A DNA stretch of 7,968 nt from an uncultured Kouleothrix sp. (lineage in GTDB: Bacteria; Chloroflexota; Chloroflexia; Chloroflexales; Roseiflexaceae): positions 1-7,968 of the forward strand of contig CALLYN010000516.1 in NCBI GenBank assembly GCA_937858455.1, read 5' to 3'. Positions 1 through 6,137 of the stretch are shown here, piece after piece; within the stretch, counting starts at the first letter, position 1; each line of letters begins with the position of its first letter. The notes beneath the pieces are model-generated. The model saw only the letters and a program-made list of their open reading frames with translations, was not told where the DNA came from and did no database searches. The position numbers were made by a program, and so were the translations under genes.

Positions 1-1
1 T

Positions 2-367
2 GGTCACGGTCTCCTCGACCGTGCTGACCTTCCCTGCCGCCAGCACCGCCCGGTCGCGGGCCATGATCGCGCGGGCATCCTCCGCGCCGAACAGCGCGGT
101 GTCGTCGCGACCGACGATCTCCTCCAGGGGCAGCCCGACAAAGCGCGCCGCGGCCTCGTTGGCGAGGCGGTAGCTGCCGTCCAGATTCTTGATGAAGATG
201 GCGTCCGAGGTGCCTTCGATGATGTCCCGCAGGCGTGCCTCGCTGGCATGCAGCATCTGCTCGTAGCGCCGCCGCTCGCTGACATCCTCGATGATCCAGA
301 TGCTGCCGTCGTGGGGCACCGCGTCGTTGATTTGCCGCAAGGTCGCGGACACAAACGCCAAGGCCAC
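2..367 (-). pseudogene. PAS-domain signalling protein, internal fragment
   Basis: The minus strand encodes part of a multi-PAS sensor protein. Read right to left, it has the end of one PAS/PAC unit (DGSIWIIEDVSERRR, then a short helical linker YEQMLHASEARL). A second PAS domain follows (DIIEGTSDAIFIKNLDGSYR, NEAAARFVG, EEIVGRDDTALFGAEDARAI, VLAAGKVSTVEETVT) and runs off the left edge. Such domains sense ligands or redox state ahead of a histidine kinase or cyclase output, but no output domain is visible. The frame is blocked upstream by two consecutive in-frame stops (413-418). There is no ATG; only GTG at 367 or 352 and TTG codons could start it, and none would give a complete first PAS domain. 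The protein therefore appears cut on the right at about 340-365. It overlaps, in another frame on the same strand, the unbroken tail of the kinase frame. It may be a remnant gene or part of a misassembled contig end. Domain identity is secure; gene boundaries are not. Confidence 0.72.
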
Positions 368-1451
368 GCTGAAACGGGGAGGAGGACGGCGCGTTTTCCG
401 AGGCGAAAGGATCTATCATGAAAATCACAGCTTTCGCTTTTGCCGCCACGGCGCTGCTCAGTGTCTCGCCCGCCGGGGCCGGCACGATCACCTGGACGGC
501 GTGCGGCACGACCTGGATCTGCAGCGGGGTATCGCCGACGATCTCGCCGTCGGCCTGCACCGGCAGCGGCTGGTCGGCGCTGATCGAGATGCTTGACGTG
601 GCGGCCAGGTAGCGCACGTTGCGGTCGCGGCGCTGCTGGCCCAGCACGGTGTGCCAGATCAGGCCAACGTAGTCGAGCAGCGTGCGCGCGCTGACGATGC
701 ACACGTCGATGCGGCCGTCGTTGGGCGTGATGTGCGGCCCCCAGCGGAATGGCGGCACGCCGAGCACGCCGCCGTTGGCCACCAGCACCTGCGAGGCGCG
801 CGGCCGCAGGCGCTTGCCGTCGGCCACGATGGTGAAGCGCAGCGGCTGGTAGCCAAACAGCCGGGTCAGCATCGTCCAGATATACGCCGCGCGCCCGAAG
901 CGGCGCTTGGCCTGGCGGTCGGTGTCGCGGATCATCAGCGAGTCGATGCCGATGCCGATCTGCAGCACGAAGTATTTCTCGCCAACTTTCATGGCGTCGA
1001 CGGGCGAGGTCGCGTGATCGCCAGCTATCAGCGCGCAGGCATCGTCGAGCGTGAGCGGCAGCTCCAGCTCGCGCGCGAACACATTCGCGGTGCCCACCGG
1101 GATGATGCCGAGCGGCACGTCGCTGCCGATCAGGCCCTCGGCTACGTCCGAGACGGTGCCGTCGCCGCCCGCAGCCACGACCAGCCTGGCGCCGCGGTCG
1201 GCGGCGGCGCGCACCAGCTCGCCGATATTTTCGCCCTCGTCGCCGGTGGTCTCGTATATGTCCACATTGGTGTCGCCAAAGCTGCGCTCGAGCGCGGCGC
1301 GCACGTCGTCGGCAACCGAGCTGCCGGCCATCGGGTTTAGAACTACGAACACCCGCGCGTCGGCCGGCCCATCCTGGGCGTCCGCGGCGGGCGAATCGGG
1401 CGCTTGCAACATAGCATACACTCCATCCACTGGCGCTGGCGTGGCCAGCAT
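3..1451 (-). CDS. Diacylglycerol kinase-family lipid kinase, 3' end aberrant
   Basis: This is a YegS/Rv2252/BmrU-type lipid kinase, expected to phosphorylate diacylglycerol or a related lipid at the inner face of the membrane using ATP. From ATG 1451, the family-like part is residues 1-324 (480-1451). It has VFVVLNPMAGSS at 34-45, the nucleotide-binding GGDGT at 95-99, PVGTANVFAR at 118-127, VLVANGG at 222-228, FRWGPHITPNDGRIDV at 235-250 and QADGE at 299-303. It ends in the usual final beta strand, PHAVQVIVP. The start at 1451 is preferred because AGGAG (1460-1464) sits 8 bases upstream; ATG 1412 is an alternative. A normal member would stop just after residue 324. Here the frame stays open for about 160 more codons to the window edge, through a composition-driven, non-family tail that overlaps a PAS fragment in another frame. 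The kinase has probably lost its own stop at a junction near 475-485. It is transcribed away from the gene at 1574. Confidence 0.85.
   Translation of the reverse strand, partial: MLATPAPVDGVYAMLQAPDSPAADAQDGPADARVFVVLNPMAGSSVADDVRAALERSFGDTNVDIYETTGDEGENIGELVRAAADRGARLVVAAGGDGTVSDVAEGLIGSDVPLGIIPVGTANVFARELELPLTLDDACALIAGDHATSPVDAMKVGEKYFVLQIGIGIDSLMIRDTDRQAKRRFGRAAYIWTMLTRLFGYQPLRFTIVADGKRLRPRASQVLVANGGVLGVPPFRWGPHITPNDGRIDVCIVSARTLLDYVGLIWHTVLGQQRRDRNVRYLAATSSISISADQPLPVQADGEIVGDTPLQIQVVPHAVQVIVPAPAGETLSSAVAAKAKAVIFMIDPFASENAPSSSPFQRGLGVCVRDLAANQRRGAPRRQHLDHRGCQRAAALRADAACQRGTPAGHHRRHLGRHLHQESGRQLPPRQRGRGALCRAAPGGDRRSRRHRAVRRGGCPRDHGPRPGGAGGREGQHGRGDRD
418..485 (+). pseudogene. 5' start of a secreted-protein gene, truncated
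   Basis: An ATG at 418 follows an AAAGGA ribosome-binding site with 6-base spacing. It opens a textbook Sec signal peptide: MKITAFAFAATALLSVSPAGA, with a basic n-region, an alanine-rich hydrophobic core and a likely AGA cleavage site near 480. From about 480 onward the plus strand is the antisense of the lipid-kinase coding sequence. The frame continues only to a stop at 610-612 and has no recognisable mature domain. I read this as the first about 20 codons of an exported protein joined to unrelated DNA. A chance antisense ORF is the alternative, but a good Shine-Dalgarno site and an ideal signal peptide together make that less likely. The mature protein cannot be identified. Confidence 0.45.
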
Positions 1452-1459
1452 CGCACCCA

Positions 1460-1464
1460 CTCCT
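1460..1464 (-). promoter_or_regulatory. Ribosome-binding site of the lipid kinase
   Basis: AGGAG on the minus strand lies 8 bases before ATG 1451. It favours that start over the downstream ATG at 1412, adding 13 residues to the N-terminus. Confidence 0.6.
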
Positions 1465-1512
1465 GCGCGCTTCGAAGTGCAAGATCTATTCCGTTGCTTG
1501 GCGCGGCGCTGG

Positions 1513-1541
1513 TTGCTGCCGGGGGCGCATAGCGGTACAAT
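1513..1541 (+). promoter_or_regulatory. Sigma-70-like promoter upstream of the gene at 1574
   Basis: TTGCTG (1513-1518) and TACAAT (1536-1541) are separated by 17 bases, the optimal spacing for a housekeeping sigma factor. The predicted transcription start near 1548 gives a leader of about 26 bases before the GTG start at 1574. The site lies in the 122-base gap between two divergent genes. It is the only promoter in the window where both hexamers look convincing. Confidence 0.6.
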
Positions 1542-1573
1542 ACACCGGCTAAACAAAGATGTAGAGGACGCCA

Positions 1574-2200
1574 GTGATAACCTACGACGAACTCGCGGCC
1601 GGCCTTGAAGATGCGTGGCTTCTGGCCGGGCTGCACGACCACCTGCTGGCCGAGAGTGTTCACCCCGACACACTCGAGCGTGTCTATCGCGTCGAGCTGT
1701 TCCCCGAACATCCCGAGCCGCTCACCGAAGGCACCGCGCCGCCGTGGGTTGAGCTGACGTTCACGTGGACCGCGGCACACCAGTTGCACTCTGAAGGCAA
1801 CGAGATCTCGCCGGGCCTGCTCGAGCTCGCCTGGACGTATACCGTCGATGTGCGCGGCCACGCCGATCGTGGCGATATCGACCTGACGCGCGCGTTCAAC
1901 GCGGCCGTGCGCGCCGCCCTGCGCCGCGCCGCGCCGGATATGCCCACGCCTGGCGAGTATGTGGCGATCGAGGTACGCCGTGGCTACCGCACCAGCGGCG
2001 ACCGGCCGGTGCAGGCGTATGTCCAGCTGGTCGGCACGAATGTGACCGACCTGGGCGACCTGTGGAGCGACCGCCATCACGACGCCCTGCGCGATGCGCT
2101 GCGCGACGAGCTGATCATCGTGGCTGCGCTGCTGCACTCGCTCGGCGAGGCGTTTACCCCCGGCGGCCTGGGCGGCTATCGCTCGGTCGATACCGCCTGA
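1574..2200 (+). CDS. Unrecognised acidic protein, 208 aa
   Basis: I do not recognise a family. The start is GTG 1574, supported by AGAGGA (1563-1568) five bases upstream and a good promoter. The protein is soluble-looking, without a signal peptide or membrane segment. It is rich in Asp and Glu and has no cysteine. It opens with a helical acidic stretch (TYDELAAGLEDAWLLAGLHD). A beta-rich middle follows (ERVYRVELFP, WVELTFTWTAAHQLH, LELAWTYTVDVRG, YVAIEVRRGYR, QAYVQLVG), and it closes with a helix (HDALRDALRDELIIVAALLH) and a Gly/Pro tail. Codon use matches the neighbours, so it is native and under coding constraint. It is divergent from the lipid kinase and 92 bases upstream of the zinc-finger gene, which has its own promoter, so it is probably monocistronic. 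A lineage-specific conserved protein is my best guess. Confidence 0.8.
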   Translation: MITYDELAAGLEDAWLLAGLHDHLLAESVHPDTLERVYRVELFPEHPEPLTEGTAPPWVELTFTWTAAHQLHSEGNEISPGLLELAWTYTVDVRGHADRGDIDLTRAFNAAVRAALRRAAPDMPTPGEYVAIEVRRGYRTSGDRPVQAYVQLVGTNVTDLGDLWSDRHHDALRDALRDELIIVAALLHSLGEAFTPGGLGGYRSVDTA

Positions 2201-2213
2201 TCGCTCGGCGGTA

Positions 2214-2222
2214 TGGTATAAT
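2214..2222 (+). promoter_or_regulatory. Extended -10 promoter of the TraR/DksA-like gene
   Basis: TGGTATAAT is a perfect TATAAT -10 box (2217-2222) preceded by the TGn extension. No -35 hexamer resembling TTGACA lies 16-18 bases upstream, as is common for extended -10 promoters. The predicted start near 2229 gives a leader of about 64 bases before ATG 2293. Confidence 0.6.
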
Positions 2223-2292
2223 TTCGCCGGTCACGGCCGCGCTGCGCCGCAATGCTGGGGCGCCGCCGAAGTCTTCGCGATGTGGAGGAGCT

Positions 2293-2652
2293 ATGGCCAG
2301 CAACGAAGTATTCGAAAGAATCCGCGCGCGCCTCGAAGCCGAGCGCCGCGAGCTGCAAGACGATGTCGCCGCGATCGATGCCGAGAACAAAGCGCCGCAA
2401 GACGACGCCGGCATTGGCAACCATCTGGCCGACGACGCCAGCGATGTCATGAACCGCGAGCGCAACCTGGCGCTGCGCGGCAACGCCGAAGATCTGCTCA
2501 GCCAGGTCGACGCGGCGCTCCAGCGGCTCGACGCCGGCTCGTACGGGGTCTGCGAGCGCTGTGGCCAGCCGATCAACCCCGAGCGTCTCGAAGCGCTGCC
2601 GTATGCCATCCACTGTATCACCTGCCAGTCGGCGATCGAGCGCGAGCGCTGA
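2293..2652 (+). CDS. TraR/DksA-family C4 zinc-finger protein
   Basis: This 119-residue protein belongs to the family whose members bind RNA polymerase through the secondary channel and modulate transcription, DksA being the known example. The N-terminal half (about 1-80) is a charged coiled-coil region. It contains GNHLADDASDVMNRERNLAL, which matches the DNHPAD..E..ERE pattern of YteA/YlyA-type members. The C-terminal half holds the zinc ribbon: C87ERC90, 17 residues, C108ITC111, with SYGVCERCGQPI typical of the family. The acidic residues D47, D48 and D51 fall where DksA carries its coiled-coil tip motif DxxDxA, but the final alanine is not matched. Start ATG 2293 has a strong GGAGGAG (2284-2290) two bases upstream; the longer in-frame ORF upstream is noise. 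The gene lies 127 bases before lspA, and this order is also seen in Bacillus (ylyA-lspA-ylyB). Family assignment is firm; a role in transcription control is inferred. Confidence 0.9.
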   Translation: MASNEVFERIRARLEAERRELQDDVAAIDAENKAPQDDAGIGNHLADDASDVMNRERNLALRGNAEDLLSQVDAALQRLDAGSYGVCERCGQPINPERLEALPYAIHCITCQSAIERER

Positions 2653-2757
2653 TCGCCGCGCTTGCGTGTAGCCGAGCCGACGTATTGAGCCAGCCTAAGC
2701 GAGAGCTAGCGGCCTCGGTGCGCCATAATTGCCAACTGGCCCTTGCCTCCTGCTTAC

Positions 2758-2766
2758 TGGTATAGA
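2758..2766 (+). promoter_or_regulatory. Possible extended -10 element before lspA
   Basis: TGGTATAGA repeats the TGn-TATAnn form seen before the zinc-finger gene and mdh. The predicted start would lie only a few bases before the GTG at 2780, giving a nearly leaderless mRNA that could lose the GGAG ribosome-binding site at 2770-2773. It is therefore weaker as a candidate, and read-through from upstream is equally possible. Confidence 0.3.
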
Positions 2767-2779
2767 CGCGGAGAATGAC

Positions 2780-3346
2780 GTGCGCGAGGAGTTTCGGCTG
2801 CGGTGGGCGCGCCCGCTGGCAGTGGTGGTTGCGGTTATTCTGCTCGATCAGCTTACCAAAGCCTGGATCCTACAAACCCTTGGCCCGAACGAAGGGACGA
2901 CGCGCCCGCTGCTGGGCGCGTGGCTCAGCTTCACCTACGTGAAAAACAACGGCGTTGCCTTTGGCCTGTTCCGCGGCATCCCGTACTTTTTTACGATCAC
3001 TTCGATCGTAATCAGCATCGGCGCAATCCTGTTCTACCGCTTTCAGCTGCCGAATAACCGCCCCTGGGTGCAGTACAGCCTTGGCCTGATCGTCGGCGGC
3101 GCGATCGGCAATATCATCGACCGCGTGCGCTACAGCTACGTGGTCGATTTTGTGCATGTGCGCTGGTTCCCCGGCATCTTCAACCTTGCCGACAGCGCGA
3201 TCACCATTGGCGTGATCATGCTGGCCGGCTACCTGCTGCTGTTCGGCGAAAGCCGCGCCACCGCCCCCAGCAGCCCCGGCGACGAGACGCTGCTGGGCGA
3301 GCTGCTCAGCCAGGAGCAGTGGCCCGGCCGCGGCGATCGGCAGTGA
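2780..3346 (+). CDS. lspA: Lipoprotein signal peptidase (signal peptidase II)
   Basis: LspA is the membrane aspartyl protease that removes the signal peptide from prolipoproteins after lipid is attached to the cysteine. The GTG start at 2780 (GGAG at 2770-2773, 6-base spacing) gives 188 residues; a TTG at 2729 would add 17 residues that do not look like LspA. Four hydrophobic segments are visible at about 12-32, 67-86, 99-113 and 139-155. Family motifs are DQLTK (23-27), VKNNGVAFGLF (54-64), GGAIGNIIDR (106-115), YVVDFVHV (120-127) and FNLADSAI (134-141). D23, N111, D114, N135, A137 and D138 line up with residues known to matter in Bacillus LspA, including the aspartates of the active site. 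The C-terminal 30 residues form a polar, disordered-looking tail that is longer than usual. The stop is 4 bases before the pseudouridine synthase, so the two are co-transcribed. Confidence 0.96.
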   Translation: MREEFRLRWARPLAVVVAVILLDQLTKAWILQTLGPNEGTTRPLLGAWLSFTYVKNNGVAFGLFRGIPYFFTITSIVISIGAILFYRFQLPNNRPWVQYSLGLIVGGAIGNIIDRVRYSYVVDFVHVRWFPGIFNLADSAITIGVIMLAGYLLLFGESRATAPSSPGDETLLGELLSQEQWPGRGDRQ

Positions 3347-3350
3347 TGCG

Positions 3351-4313
3351 ATGACGATGGACGACGATAGCGCGCCCGATGCGCGGCGCCACGCCGAGGT
3401 GCTGCGGCTGGCGGTCGAGCCTTCCGACGAAGGCGCGCGCCTCGACCGCTACGTTGCCGACCGCATCGCCGACCTTTCGCGCAGCTATGCCCGCCAGCTG
3501 ATCGAAGACGGCCACATCCGCCTGAATGGCGCCGACGCGCGCCCCAGCGCCGCGCTGCGCGCCGGCGACGTGGTGCTGGTGCTGCGGCCGATCGCCCAGC
3601 CGACCGACCTGCTGCCCCAGCCTATCCCGCTCGACGTGGTGTATGAGGATGGCGACGTGGTGGTGATCGATAAGCCCGCCGGTATGGTGGTGCACCCCGC
3701 GCCTGGCCACCTCGACGGCACGCTGGTGAATGCGCTGCTGGCGCGCTACCCCGATATCACCGTCGGCAGCGACTTGCGGCCCGGCATTGTGCACCGGCTC
3801 GACCGCGATACCTCGGGGTTGCTGGTGGTGGCGCGCAACGACGCCGCGCGCCACAGCCTGCAGGCCCAGCAGCAGGCCCATACCATGGCCAAAGCCTACC
3901 TCGCGGTGGTCGAGGGCCGCTTCAAAGAGCCTAGCGGCCTGATCGACGCGCCGATCGCCCGCCACCCGACCGACCGGCTGCGGCAGGCGATCGTCGCGAG
4001 CGGGCGATCGGCGCGCACCCACTGGCGCGTGCTCGAAGCGCTGGGCGAGTATACGCTGATCGAGGCGCGGCTTGAAACCGGCCGTACGCACCAGATCCGC
4101 GTCCATTTCAGCTATAAGAGCCGCCCGCTGCTGGGCGACCCGCTGTATGGCCCGAAAAAGCCGCGCGCCACATTTGGCCTGGCGCGCCAGTTCTTGCACG
4201 CCTACCGGCTCGGCTTCGCGCTGCCCTCGAGCGGCGCGTGGGCCGAGTTCGAGTCGCCGCTGCCGGCCGATCTGCAGGCCGCGCTGAACAAGCTGCGGGC
4301 GCAGGCCGCCTAG
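3351..4313 (+). CDS. rluD: RluA-family 23S rRNA pseudouridine synthase (RluD-like)
   Basis: The enzyme converts specific uridines of large-subunit rRNA to pseudouridine. In RluD these are in helix 69, but target specificity here is inferred. It has 320 residues, normal for the family. An N-terminal S4 RNA-binding domain spans about 28-85 (ARLDRYVADRIADLSRSYAR, IEDGHIRLNG, LRAGDVVLV). The catalytic domain follows: VVYEDGDVVVIDKPAGMVVHPAPGH in the 96-120 region, then the signature HRLDRDTSGLLVVAR at 148-162, whose D151 is the catalytic aspartate. TGRTHQIRVHF (243-253), LLGDPLYG (260-267) and FLHAYRLGF (281-289) complete the fold. ATG 3351 is used here and ATG 3357 is equally possible. There is no clear Shine-Dalgarno site, so translation is probably coupled to lspA, which stops 4 bases upstream. 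The lspA-rluD order is conserved in many bacteria. RluD and its Bacillus relative YlyB are the closest named matches; other RluA subfamilies cannot be fully excluded. Confidence 0.93.
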   Translation: MTMDDDSAPDARRHAEVLRLAVEPSDEGARLDRYVADRIADLSRSYARQLIEDGHIRLNGADARPSAALRAGDVVLVLRPIAQPTDLLPQPIPLDVVYEDGDVVVIDKPAGMVVHPAPGHLDGTLVNALLARYPDITVGSDLRPGIVHRLDRDTSGLLVVARNDAARHSLQAQQQAHTMAKAYLAVVEGRFKEPSGLIDAPIARHPTDRLRQAIVASGRSARTHWRVLEALGEYTLIEARLETGRTHQIRVHFSYKSRPLLGDPLYGPKKPRATFGLARQFLHAYRLGFALPSSGAWAEFESPLPADLQAALNKLRAQAA

Positions 4314-4342
4314 CTCTAGCTGGCGCAGCACGCGCTAACTGG

Positions 4343-4351
4343 TGCTATACT
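4343..4351 (+). promoter_or_regulatory. Extended -10 promoter candidate for mdh
   Basis: TGCTATACT has a TGn extension and a TATACT hexamer (4346-4351), again without a recognisable -35 box. It sits 30 bases after the rluD stop and would give an mdh leader of about 160 bases. I see no known riboswitch class in that leader. Confidence 0.45.
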
Positions 4352-4446
4352 AGGTGGCGTCGATCAGCAGGCGCCGAGCGTGCCCAGCTCGCCGCGGTTT
4401 GCCATCCGCGATGTGGAATTCGCAACTCTAGGTGGTGTAGCTGTAA

Positions 4447-5448
<1,002 letters not shown>

Positions 5449-5460
5449 TGGCATATGATC

Positions 5461-5503
5461 TGCTGCGCGCTGTGTGTGGCTAGTCCTAGCGCAGCGCGCG
5501 GCA
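5461..5503 (+). terminator. Strong hairpin after mdh, possible terminator
   Basis: The arms 5461-5472 (TGCTGCGCGCTG) and 5492-5503 (CAGCGCGCGGCA) form a 12-bp stem with one G-T pair. The 19-base loop itself contains GCTA/TAGC (5479-5482 with 5487-5490). It begins 12 bases after the mdh stop. No T-tract follows, so it is not a canonical intrinsic terminator. It may act as a U-less terminator, protect the mdh 3' end, or control read-through into the sigma-factor gene. Confidence 0.45.
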
Positions 5504-5540
5504 CTGTTGGGTCGCCGACGATGAAGTCGGTGGCGCACTT

Positions 5541-6137
5541 ATGAACAAGACGAGCCAGCACAGCGACGAAAGCGACGCATCCGCGCTCCAGGCGATCGCG
5601 CGTGGTCGCCTCGACGCGCTCGAAACCGTGTTCGGGCGCTATCAGCGGCAGGTATACCAGCTGGCGCTGGGTATCACCCGCAACGCCGAGACGGCCGAGG
5701 AAGTGCTGCAAGATACATTCTACCGGCTGTACCGGCAGGCTGGCGAGCTCGACGGCGCGCAGCCACTGCTGCCATGGCTGTACCGCGTGGCCGCCAACCT
5801 ATCGTACAATTGCGCGCGGCGGCAGCGGCTGTGGCACGAACCGTTTCACGCGCTGGCCGAGCGGCTGTTCGCGCCGGCCCGGCGCTCGCCCGAGCAGATT
5901 GCCGAGCAGCACGAGCTTCAGACGATCGTCCGCGCCGTGCTCGACGACCTGCCGCCCAATCATCGCTCGGTGCTGGTGCTACACTACCTGGAAGATCTGT
6001 CGATTCCTGAGGTTGCCGCGATCCTCGATTGCCCTGAGGGCACGGTCAAATCACGGCTGCATCACGCTCGCAAGCTTCTGAAAGGCCAGCTTCAGCGACG
6101 CTATGGCAGCGGCGCGATATTGCCCGATCAACTATGA
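5541..6137 (+). CDS. ECF-type RNA polymerase sigma factor
   Basis: This is an alternative sigma factor of the extracytoplasmic-function (sigma-E/RpoE-like) group, 198 residues, which redirects RNA polymerase to a dedicated promoter set. Region 2 covers about 24-95 (ALETVFGRYQRQVYQLALGI, AEEVLQDTFYRLYRQ, PWLYRVAANLSYNCARRQ). A variable linker runs about 96-122. Region 4 covers about 125-180 (LDDLPPNHRSVLVLHYLEDL), with the helix-turn-helix at IPEVAAILDCPEGTVKSRLH for -35 recognition. Its region 1 and long region 3 are absent, as expected. ATG 5541 has only a weak GGTGG (5529-5533) in front. A seven-codon ORF from ATG 5521 ends in a TGA that overlaps this ATG, so translation may be coupled to it. 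The stop overlaps the histidine-kinase start by 4 bases (ATGA). No zinc-binding anti-sigma gene accompanies it; the neighbour is instead a membrane histidine kinase. The target promoters and signal are unknown. Confidence 0.93.
   Translation: MNKTSQHSDESDASALQAIARGRLDALETVFGRYQRQVYQLALGITRNAETAEEVLQDTFYRLYRQAGELDGAQPLLPWLYRVAANLSYNCARRQRLWHEPFHALAERLFAPARRSPEQIAEQHELQTIVRAVLDDLPPNHRSVLVLHYLEDLSIPEVAAILDCPEGTVKSRLHHARKLLKGQLQRRYGSGAILPDQL

Noticed and set aside
651..1340. Long plus-strand ORF opposite the lipid kinase
   Set aside because: Its protein is low-complexity Ala/Arg/His/Gly without motifs, while the minus strand carries full kinase motifs. It is an antisense shadow caused by high GC.
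2062..2292. N-terminal extension of the zinc-finger protein back to 2062
   Set aside because: It overlaps the preceding gene in another frame, is not family-like, and GGAGGAG plus ATG 2293 gives a much better start.
3306..4331. 341-codon minus-strand ORF opposite rluD
   Set aside because: It is an antisense shadow of a gene whose catalytic motif is clear on the plus strand.
5454..5459. TATGAT as a -10 box for the sigma-factor gene
   Set aside because: There is no TGn extension and no -35 at proper spacing, and transcription would run straight into the 12-bp hairpin.
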